This document shows, piece after piece, positions 58,010 to 64,000 of a DNA stretch of 64,000 nucleotides. The number at the start of each line of letters is the position of its first letter. Position 1 is the first letter of the stretch. Made by a program: the position numbers and the translations under genes. Origin of the DNA: Yoonia maritima (GTDB taxonomy: Bacteria; Pseudomonadota; Alphaproteobacteria; Rhodobacterales; Rhodobacteraceae). The notes beneath the pieces are model-generated. The model was not told the DNA's origin, made no database searches, and was given only the letters and a program-made list of their open reading frames with translations. The stretch covers positions 124,001-188,000 of the forward strand of contig NZ_PVTP01000001.1 in assembly GCF_003003285.1 (NCBI RefSeq), written 5' to 3'.

Positions 58010-58031
58010 ACCCCCGTCTAGCAAGACGGGG
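57961..58031 (-). promoter_or_regulatory. Two hairpins flanking the FliG-like start codon
   Basis: Stem 1: CCCCGTCT (58012-58019) with AGACGGGG (58024-58031), 4-base loop, ending two bases before the ATG at 58009. Stem 2: GTCGGCGA (57961-57968) with TCGCCGAC (57973-57980), 4-base loop, 28 bases into the gene. Both are perfect 8-bp stems. Stem 1 contains the GGGGG that would be the ribosome-binding site. A downstream ACCCC could pair with the same G-run, giving an alternative fold. Confidence 0.5.
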
Positions 58032-58055
58032 TAAATGAATGGTTATAGCGACAGC

Positions 58056-58544
58056 TTATGAGCCAGGATGTGTGAAAGAAATCGATAGGTTTTTCAGTTG
58101 TTGCACAGTCTCTGGTGTCAATTGCGCCTTGTCTGCAGTGTTCGAATGCAAGTATTTAATTTTGCTATATATTTCAGATATTTCTTCATCCGTGAATTCA
58201 CGATCTACGCGCGCACAGCCGCATATGCTAAGGCTATCGTCTGTTTTTATTGTACAAACCATACCAAACTTCATTCCGTGGTCTGCAGCTTTTTGCATGA
58301 CGCCAGCAGGATCTTCCAATTCCGACCAACGGCAGGTCCCGGTGTTTTCGAATCCCCACGCTACCATTGGATCAGACATGACCAATCCGTTTTGTGAATA
58401 GTAGTCGAGCCACGCCTTAGGGTATGATTGAAACATAAACTTTGGTGTTGTGTATGCGATATGAAAGCCAAGTGCATATCCCGCCGGGGCGAGTTCACCC
58501 AAATTTTCCAGAATCTCACTTATGTTTAGTTCCGTTTGTGACAT
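58056..58544 (-). CDS. LuxR-type autoinducer-binding protein without an HTH domain
   Basis: A 162-residue protein whose residues 10-135 match the autoinducer-binding domain of LuxR regulators. The AHL-pocket residues Trp45, Tyr49, Asp58, Pro59 and Trp73 are in place. After the domain the text reads AQLTPETVQQLKNLS and stops within a few residues. By alignment with the neighbouring full LuxR (NLTRAELEALG) this is the first helix of the DNA-binding domain, and the other three helices are missing. The remaining 46 bases before the next gene cannot encode them, so this is not a simple frameshift. It may act as an AHL sink or a dominant-negative partner. It is divergent from luxR. Confidence 0.85.
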   Translation of the reverse strand: MSQTELNISEILENLGELAPAGYALGFHIAYTTPKFMFQSYPKAWLDYYSQNGLVMSDPMVAWGFENTGTCRWSELEDPAGVMQKAADHGMKFGMVCTIKTDDSLSICGCARVDREFTDEEISEIYSKIKYLHSNTADKAQLTPETVQQLKNLSISFTHPGS

Positions 58545-58584
58545 TCAGTTACTCGCTTTCCGGTTGCCAATGGTGGTCATATGG

Positions 58585-58658
58585 CAATACTCTCTGACAA
58601 AGTATTGTTCATTTGTATTGTACAGAAAACAGTGCAGAAGCAACAAGGCCTTTGTCAG
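58585..58658. promoter_or_regulatory. Dyad repeats in the divergent luxR promoter region
   Basis: Two inverted repeats lie between the HTH-less gene and luxR: CAATACT (58585-58591) with AGTATTG (58601-58607), and CTGACAAAG (58594-58602) with CTTTGTCAG (58650-58658). The first has the size of a LuxR-type binding site though it lacks the usual CTG/CAG ends. The second arms could allow looping or form an RNA stem. Confidence 0.4.
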
Positions 58659-58682
58659 AAATCAGAGGTTCGGGGAAAACGG

Positions 58683-59291
58683 ATGGCGACATTGATGGGT
58701 CCGGACGAAATTGAGCAGCTCGCTCCGTCCGGATATTATATTGCGTTACGGATAGGATTTGCCTTTCCAATGGAGGAGGTGAATGCCTTCCCTCCTGAAT
58801 GGGTGCAACACTATACGGCGCAGCGCTTTATGCTGTTCGATCCAATAGTTAGATGGGCTTACAGCAATGTCGGAATTTGCCGATGGAGCGAAATTCCACT
58901 CGATGATCCTAAGCGGATTATCGCTCAGGCGAAAACCTTTGGTCTGAGATATGGCGTCACTGTTTCCGTTTTTGATGGTAATGTGGATGCTCAACGTTCC
59001 TTCGCGTCATTTACGCGCGCTGATCGCGAATATACAGACCTTGAGGTGAAACTCTTAAAGGCTTTACTCGTTAGGCGGCACAATGAAACGGCACCTCCTA
59101 CAAACTTAACACGCGCAGAATTAGAGGCGCTGGGTATGGTTAAAGATGGAAAACGCTTGAAGGAAATCGCCTTTGAGTTGAGTGTTAGCGAGGGCGCTGT
59201 AAAGCAGCGTTTAAAGAACGCGAAATTGAAATTGGGGGCTAAAACGGGCACCCAAGCTGCGGCACTTGCGAACCAGTACGGCCTAATCTGA
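58683..59291 (+). CDS. LuxR family quorum-sensing regulator
   Basis: A 202-residue acyl-homoserine-lactone-responsive regulator. The autoinducer-binding domain (about 10-135) has Trp40, Tyr44, Asp53, Pro54 and Trp68. A LuxR HTH covers 141-202 (NLTRAELEALGMVKDGKRLK, EIAFELSVSEGAVKQRL). The ATG at 58683 gives the same N terminus as the short paralogue; an upstream ATG at 58581 would add 34 non-conserved residues over the operator region. luxI follows 126 bases downstream on the same strand. Confidence 0.92.
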   Translation: MATLMGPDEIEQLAPSGYYIALRIGFAFPMEEVNAFPPEWVQHYTAQRFMLFDPIVRWAYSNVGICRWSEIPLDDPKRIIAQAKTFGLRYGVTVSVFDGNVDAQRSFASFTRADREYTDLEVKLLKALLVRRHNETAPPTNLTRAELEALGMVKDGKRLKEIAFELSVSEGAVKQRLKNAKLKLGAKTGTQAAALANQYGLI

Positions 59292-59348
59292 AAAATACTA
59301 TCAATTTTTTTATCACTTATTGAAAATTTGGCGCTAATTTGTTGGAGG

Positions 59349-59361
59349 CACGAAATTCGTG
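59349..59361. promoter_or_regulatory. 13-bp palindrome upstream of luxI
   Basis: CACGAA and TTCGTG form a perfect dyad around a single A, 56 bases before the luxI ATG and within the luxR-luxI gap. It could be the operator for autoinduction of luxI. It does not match the classical lux box. Confidence 0.4.
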
Positions 59362-59417
59362 ACAATCAACAGATGTAAACTGGCGTCAATATCGCTTATC
59401 GGTAGAGAGAACCCACC

Positions 59418-60095
59418 ATGGAAAATATTTCGTTTAATTTTGCTCAGCTTCACCAGTACGGAACTGCCTTTTATGAATTTCTTGCATTGCGCAAACAGTT
59501 CTTCGTAGACCAGCTTGGTTGGGATATCCCGCACGATGATAGCGTCGAAATGGATCAGTATGATAACCCTAACGCACATTATTCGTTAGTACTGCGCGAT
59601 GGTAAGGTGATCGGCGGAATGCGCGCGATGGCAACGACAGCGCAGTGGGGATCGCATACTTATATGCTGCGCGATGCGGTTGCTGGAAAACTGATTGGTA
59701 TTCCAGAAGACATCATCAAAATTGCGACCGTCACGCCGAATGTTTGGGAGGCAACGCGTGTTGTCATTTCGGACGAGGTCAAAACGCAAGCTGAACGGTC
59801 TGAGTGTCTGGGTCTTGTGCTTGACGGTGTTGTTGATCAAGCCACTGCAAATGGCGGTACTGAAATCATGGCGCTTTGCCCGCCGGTTTTCGCACGTACT
59901 TTACGCCAGCTCGGGTACGATGTTGATTTGATCGGTGATCCTTACGTGAACTGCCACGATAATCGCCGCTATGTCGCGATGAGTATGCCTGCGAAACATC
60001 GCCGTAAAACGAAAGTCGCGAATAGTGCAGCTCAGGTTCGGAAGGTTGGCGTTGCGGGCGCACAAGCGCCGCTACACGCGCCATCAGTTAAGTAA
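59418..60095 (+). CDS. Acyl-homoserine-lactone synthase (LuxI family)
   Basis: Makes an AHL signal from S-adenosylmethionine and an acyl donor. All invariant LuxI-family residues are present in 225 residues: Arg25, Phe28, Trp35, Asp46, Asp49, Arg69, Glu111 and Arg114 (in VWEATRVVISDE). A basic, non-conserved tail after residue 190 (KHRRKTKVANS) is typical of Roseobacter synthases. Acyl chain length cannot be predicted safely. The gene ends before a strong bidirectional terminator. Confidence 0.95.
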   Translation: MENISFNFAQLHQYGTAFYEFLALRKQFFVDQLGWDIPHDDSVEMDQYDNPNAHYSLVLRDGKVIGGMRAMATTAQWGSHTYMLRDAVAGKLIGIPEDIIKIATVTPNVWEATRVVISDEVKTQAERSECLGLVLDGVVDQATANGGTEIMALCPPVFARTLRQLGYDVDLIGDPYVNCHDNRRYVAMSMPAKHRRKTKVANSAAQVRKVGVAGAQAPLHAPSVK

Positions 60096-60101
60096 ACCTA
60101 T

Positions 60102-60138
60102 TTAAAGGTCGGGCGGAGCATTTCCGCCCGACCTTTAA
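60102..60138. terminator. Bidirectional terminator between luxI and purB
   Basis: A perfect 16-bp stem (60102-60117 with 60123-60138, core GGTCGGGCGGA) with a 5-base loop lies between the convergent genes. A-rich 5' and T-rich 3' ends make it work in both directions. Confidence 0.85.
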
Positions 60139-60142
60139 GCTT

Positions 60143-61450
60143 TCATTTATCGCCGAAAACGCGTTTGAAGATCGTTTCAACGTGCTTTGTGTGGTAGCCA
60201 AGGTCGAACTTTTCTTCGATCTCTTCGGGTGACAAGGCGGCAAGGACTTCGTCATCGCCTAGCAGTTCTGTTTTGAAATCTTTCCCTTGCTCCCAAACTT
60301 TCATCGCGTTGCGCTGAACCAGTTTATAGGCGTCTTCGCGGCTGACGCCTGCTTGGGTAAGGGCAAGAAGAACGCGCTGAGACATCACGAGACCACGGAA
60401 CTTGTTCATGTTGGCAAGCATGTTGTCAGGATAGATCACTAGTTTTTCGATCACGCCAGCCAAACGGTGCAGGGCGAAATCCAGCGTCACTGTGGTATCC
60501 GGGCCGATCGCGCGTTCGACAGAAGAGTGGCTGATGTCCCGTTCGTGCCAAAGAGCCACGTTCTCCATTGCAGGAACAACAGACATACGCACCAGACGGG
60601 CAAGACCAGTCAGGTTTTCAGTCAGCACAGGGTTACGCTTGTGTGGCATCGCGCTAGAACCTTTTTGGCCTTTAGAGAAGAACTCTTCGGCCTCAAGAAC
60701 CTCAGTGCGCTGCATGTGGCGGACTTCGGTGGCGATGTTTTCGATGGATGATGCGATAACGCCCAGCGTTGCAAAGAACATTGCGTGGCGGTCACGTGGG
60801 ATGACTTGGGTGCTGATAGGTTCAGGCGATAGGCCCAATTTCTCGCAAACGTGTTCTTCGACCGATGGGTCGATGTTTGCGAATGTGCCGACAGCGCCAG
60901 AGATAGCGCCTGTTGCGATTTCTTCGCGCGCTGCAACAAGACGTTTCCGACCGCGATCCATCTCTGCGTAGAAACGTGCGAAAGTCAGACCCATTGTTGT
61001 GGGCTCTGCGTGAATACCGTGGCTACGGCCGATGCGAACGGTGTCTTTATGTTCGAGGGCACGGGTTTTCAGTGCGGCTAGAACGCGGTCCATGCCGGTA
61101 AGTAGCAGGTCAGTGGCGCGAACAAGCTGAACATTGAATGTCGTGTCTAAAACATCAGAAGATGTCATGCCTTGGTGAACAAAACGGGCCTCTGTTGAAC
61201 CGATGTGTTCGGAAAGGTGGGTCAAGAACGCGATGACATCGTGTTTTGTGACCGCTTCGATTTCGTCGATGCGCGCAACATCGAATTCGACGTCTTTGGC
61301 TTTCCAAACAGCCGCAGCGCTTTCTTTTGGGATCACACCAAGCGCGGCCTGAGCGTCACAGGCGTATGCCTCGATCTCGTACCAGATTTTGAATTTGGTT
61401 GCGGGTTCCCAGATTGCGGTCATTTCCGGGCGAGAATAGCGAGGGATCAT
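60143..61450 (-). CDS. purB: Adenylosuccinate lyase
   Basis: Catalyses two fumarate-releasing steps of purine synthesis (SAICAR to AICAR, adenylosuccinate to AMP). The 435 residues show MIPRYSRPEMTAIW at the start, QGMTSSDVLDT, RSHGIHAEPTTMG with the catalytic His, and the fumarase-superfamily signature GSSAMPHKRNP. The ATG at 61450 has AAAGGTG upstream. A longer open frame to 61513 adds a non-conserved leader. Confidence 0.97.
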   Translation of the reverse strand: MIPRYSRPEMTAIWEPATKFKIWYEIEAYACDAQAALGVIPKESAAAVWKAKDVEFDVARIDEIEAVTKHDVIAFLTHLSEHIGSTEARFVHQGMTSSDVLDTTFNVQLVRATDLLLTGMDRVLAALKTRALEHKDTVRIGRSHGIHAEPTTMGLTFARFYAEMDRGRKRLVAAREEIATGAISGAVGTFANIDPSVEEHVCEKLGLSPEPISTQVIPRDRHAMFFATLGVIASSIENIATEVRHMQRTEVLEAEEFFSKGQKGSSAMPHKRNPVLTENLTGLARLVRMSVVPAMENVALWHERDISHSSVERAIGPDTTVTLDFALHRLAGVIEKLVIYPDNMLANMNKFRGLVMSQRVLLALTQAGVSREDAYKLVQRNAMKVWEQGKDFKTELLGDDEVLAALSPEEIEEKFDLGYHTKHVETIFKRVFGDK

Positions 61451-61539
61451 GAGATAGCACCTTTCTTGGGGTGGGCAGCAATGTTCCCCCGCGTCATAAG
61501 GGGCAAGGGCCAAAGGCTCAAGGGACAGATGGCACGAAG

Positions 61540-61962
61540 ATGGCGGTAATGCTGAGCGCAGACGAATTTACGGGTTCATGGCAGCTGTCACGTGTTATCA
61601 CAGACCGTCACAGTGATCAGGCTGGCACATTGCTGGGGACGGCGCGGTTTGAAACGGTCGGGGCAGGGGCACTGCTATATACTGAGGTTGGAGAATTACG
61701 CTTTGGAACCAGCCCGGCGATGACTGCAACCCGATCTTACCGTTGGCAGTTTGTGGGCGATGCAGTCGATGTTCGTTTTGATGACGGTGCCGCATTTCAT
61801 AGCTTCAGGCCATCAGGTCACGCACAAGGCACAGATCACCCATGTGGCGCGGACTTCTATCAAGTGCGCTATGACTTTTCCAAATGGCCGCAGTGGCAGG
61901 CAACATGGCAAGTGATTGGTCCACGTAAGGATTACGAATCTGCTTCCTGCTACTGGCGTTGA
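61540..61962 (+). CDS. DUF6314 family protein
   Basis: A 140-residue protein with a lipocalin-like strand pattern. Motifs FTGSWQLSRVI, LYTEVGELRFG, SYRWQFVGDAVDVRFDDGAAFHSF, HPCGADFYQVRYDF and WQVIGPRKDYESAS match DUF6314, a family common in Rhodobacterales with no known function. The ATG at 61540 is the best fit. It is divergent from purB and separated by 89 bases. Confidence 0.85.
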   Translation: MAVMLSADEFTGSWQLSRVITDRHSDQAGTLLGTARFETVGAGALLYTEVGELRFGTSPAMTATRSYRWQFVGDAVDVRFDDGAAFHSFRPSGHAQGTDHPCGADFYQVRYDFSKWPQWQATWQVIGPRKDYESASCYWR

Positions 61963-62052
61963 GCTGCACAAACACTGCACATCATGTCATCTCGGCGTGC
62001 ACTTGCAGCCTGTCTAACGTGGATTAGACGTTGTTAAGTGGAACTGATTTCA

Positions 62053-62921
62053 ATGAATGCTATATTTGCTCGCTTTGCGGGTTTTTCGCTTTTTATAGTT
62101 TGTGCCGGGATTGCCGTAGGGTTTGCGGGGGCGCTGCATCCGTTTGCTGATAGCCTTTCCTTGCTACGTATACCGTTGGGGCTGATAAGTCTTATTGCGT
62201 TGGCGTTTCCAATGACACGTGCATTACGCTGCGTGGTGGCTGTAGCAACCGCCGCTGCATTGCTCACTACCGTGCCTTTGCTTATTCACTCTCAAAAAGC
62301 GGGAAGCTTTACCCTATATACAAAAACCTCCTGTATCGAAATGATAAGCTGGGTTTGCTTGCGGATGACATTCGTGCAAGCGGTGCGCAGGTCGTGACGT
62401 TGCAAGAAGTAGGCACGCGCAATGATGTGTTTCTTACCGCTCTTGAGGGTGACTATCCGTTTCAGCATTTATGTAGATTTACGGGCTGGAGCGGGGTCGC
62501 CGTATTGTCGAAAATTCCATTCGTGGACGTGCCGCGTTGCTCGGGTAAAACGGGTGTTGCTGCCGTGCAAATTGAAAGCGAAGGTTTGCTGGTGTGGGTT
62601 GCGTCTGTGCATTTGCCATGGCCGTATCCGTACACCCAAGCTGAATCTACGAAATCTGCCGTTGCATTATTAGAACAGCTAGACGGGCCTGTCGTGATTG
62701 GCGGCGATTTCAACATATTTCTATGGGCGTCATCTGCAAAGCAGATTAGGCAAGAATCGGATACGATAATAGCTGGGCCTGTACGCCCTACCTATAACCT
62801 GTATGGGGCTCCGCTATTCCTAGATCATGTTTATGCGCCCGGCGGAGGCAGTGTTCGTTATCGCAATTTGTTGGGCTCTGATCATTTGGGTGTGTTGGCG
62901 CGTTTGTCTTTAGAACGATAG
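62053..62921 (+). pseudogene. Endonuclease/exonuclease/phosphatase family protein, frameshifted
   Basis: Two overlapping frames together make one EEP-family protein of about 289 residues. The first (from ATG 62053) encodes three membrane helices and reads through GSFTLYTK. The second encodes LADDIRASGAQVVTLQEVG, GWSGVAVLSKIPF, VWVASVHLPWPY, VVIGGDFNIF and GSDHLGVLARL, the catalytic core with Glu, Asp/Asn and His. The frames join if one A is added in the run of five A at 62322-62326, giving LYTKNLLYRNDKLGLLADD. This could be a true mutation, a sequencing error in a homopolymer, or ribosomal slippage. The core itself is intact. Confidence 0.75.
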
Positions 62922-62932
62922 GCATGACAAAC

Positions 62933-62964
62933 AAAAAAGGCACCGCGTTAGCGATGCCTTTTCC
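62933..62964. terminator. Bidirectional terminator between the EEP gene and glnA
   Basis: AAAAGGCA (62935-62942) pairs with TGCCTTTT (62955-62962), with an inner GC/GC pair and a small loop. It lies between convergent genes and has A and T runs on both sides. Confidence 0.75.
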
Positions 62965-62983
62965 AATACTGTGAACTGCGAGA

Positions 62984-64000
62984 TTAGCAGCTGTAGTACA
63001 TTTTGTATTCCATTGGGTGTGGTGTGTGTTCGTATGCGTACACTTCTTCCCATTTCAGTTCCATGTAGCCTTCCAGTTGGTCTTTGGTGAATACGTCACC
63101 TTGGATCAGGAAGTCATGGTCAGCTTCGAGTGCTTCAAGCGCTTCACGAAGTGAACCACAAACAGTTGGGATGCCTGCCAGTTCTTCTGGTGGCAGATCG
63201 TATAGATCTTTGTCAGATGAGGGGCCCGGATCGATTTTGTTTTTGATGCCGTCAAGGCCAGCCATCAGAAGTGCTGCGAAGCACAGGTATGGGTTGGCTG
63301 CTGGATCAGGGAAACGTGCTTCGACGCGTTTTGCCTTTGGGTTTTCCGCCCAAGGAATACGGACACAACCCGAACGGTTTGACGCAGAGTATGCGCGCAG
63401 AACTGGTGCTTCAAAACCTGGGATCAGGCGCTTGTAGCTGTTTGTTGATGGGTTTGTGATCGCGTTCAGCGCTTTCGCGTGCTTCAGAACACCACCGATG
63501 AAGTACAGGGCTTCTTGAGACAGGTCTGCGTATTTGTCGCCAGCAAAGAGAGGCTTACCTTCTTTGAAGATCGACATGTTCACGTGCATACCAGTGCCGT
63601 TGTCGCCTGCGATTGGCTTTGGCATGAATGTCGCGGATTTGCCGTATGCCTGTGCAACGTTGTGCACAACATATTTGTATTTCTGGATTTCGTCAGCTTG
63701 GTGCGTCAGCGTACCAAAAATCAGGCCCAATTCGTGCTGGCAAGACGCCACTTCGTGGTGGTGCTTGTCAACTTTCATGCCCATGCGCTTCATGGTGGAA
63801 AGCATTTCGGAACGCATTTCTTGTGCGTCGTCCACTGGGTTCACAGGGAAGTAGCCGCCCTTAATGCCAGGACGGTGGCCTGTGTTGCCCATCTCGTACT
63901 CAGTGTCTGTGTTCCAAGCGCCGTCGATGGCGTCAACTTGGTAGGACACTTTGTTCATGGAAACTTGGAAGCGAACGTCGTCGAAGACGAAGAATTCAGC
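62984..64000 (-). CDS. glnA: Glutamine synthetase type I (3' part, runs off the window)
   Basis: Makes glutamine from glutamate, ammonia and ATP. The 338 residues visible continue in frame to the window edge, where the text is [10 protein letters not shown]. Seen are ATP/metal-site segments [12 protein letters not shown] and [17 protein letters not shown], and [19 protein letters not shown]. The adenylylation site Tyr is in [11 protein letters not shown], so the enzyme is probably regulated by GlnE. The C terminus is [11 protein letters not shown]. The first 130 or so residues and the promoter are outside the window. Confidence 0.97.
   Translation of the reverse strand, partial: AEFFVFDDVRFQVSMNKVSYQVDAIDGAWNTDTEYEMGNTGHRPGIKGGYFPVNPVDDAQEMRSEMLSTMKRMGMKVDKHHHEVASCQHELGLIFGTLTHQADEIQKYKYVVHNVAQAYGKSATFMPKPIAGDNGTGMHVNMSIFKEGKPLFAGDKYADLSQEALYFIGGVLKHAKALNAITNPSTNSYKRLIPGFEAPVLRAYSASNRSGCVRIPWAENPKAKRVEARFPDPAANPYLCFAALLMAGLDGIKNKIDPGPSSDKDLYDLPPEELAGIPTVCGSLREALEALEADHDFLIQGDVFTKDQLEGYMELKWEEVYAYEHTPHPMEYKMYYSC

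Overview
The window reads as chromosomal DNA of an alphaproteobacterium of the order Rhodobacterales, most likely the marine Roseobacter group. This is inferred from the mix of gene families: heterotetrameric sarcosine oxidase, two Hint-domain proteins, DUF1289, DUF6314, DUF1223, a Roseobacter-type LuxR/LuxI pair, and the gene order nuoN-birA-coaX-rnj. The genus cannot be fixed from sequence alone. Genes are densely packed and most are housekeeping. I see no prophage, insertion sequence, CRISPR array, rRNA or tRNA.

Layout. 1-6301: end of the complex I operon (nuoL tail, nuoM, nuoN) running into birA, coaX and the ribonuclease J gene. 6302-6672: a gene-free stretch holding a palindromic repeat. 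6673-12125: a DEAD-box RNA helicase with a structured leader, a small exported protein, prfC, a lipoprotein and a Hint-domain protein. 12220-16175: a collinear run of SDR, AlkC-type glycosylase, orphan ABC ATPase and alpha/beta hydrolase. 16258-18178: ccmI-ruvX-DUF1289 on the minus strand. 18382-24034: sarcosine oxidase genes soxB, soxD, soxA, soxG, with a small ORF and a terminator-like hairpin between soxB and soxD. 24041-32165: an HxlR regulator divergent from an Old Yellow Enzyme, an MFS exporter, superoxide dismutase, a membrane protein, a PLP dehydratase with an EamA transporter, an Imm11-like protein and a LOG protein. 32277-44141: a LysM protein, Atm1-type ABC exporter, ExoD, Bcr-type MFS, YfgM-like protein, BamB, Der, a TspO/MBR-like protein, DUF2235 and serS. 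44352-52214: second Hint protein, yajC-secD-secF, a Mth938-type protein, ccmABCDG, marC. 52381-58009: aconitase, DUF1223, a lipid A-type acyltransferase and a FliG-like gene. 58056-60095: the quorum-sensing locus. 60143-64000: purB, DUF6314, a frameshifted endonuclease/exonuclease/phosphatase gene and the 3' part of glnA.

How the genes fit together. Several runs form recognisable machines: proton pumping (Nuo), membrane protein export (YajC-SecDF), cytochrome c maturation (CcmABCDG here, CcmI about 33 kb away), outer-membrane assembly (BamB next to a YfgM-like protein and Der) and one-carbon catabolism (Sox).

The most unusual region is 56966-60095. There luxR-luxI diverges from a minus-strand pair: an acyl-homoserine-lactone-binding protein that stops inside the first HTH helix, followed 46 bp later by a divergent FliG-like protein. 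The FliG-like start codon lies between two 8-bp hairpins. Other points worth a second look are a hairpin that sequesters the Shine-Dalgarno of the DEAD-box helicase, the hairpin inside the sox cluster, and four convergent gene pairs that share a 4-base overlap at their stop codons.
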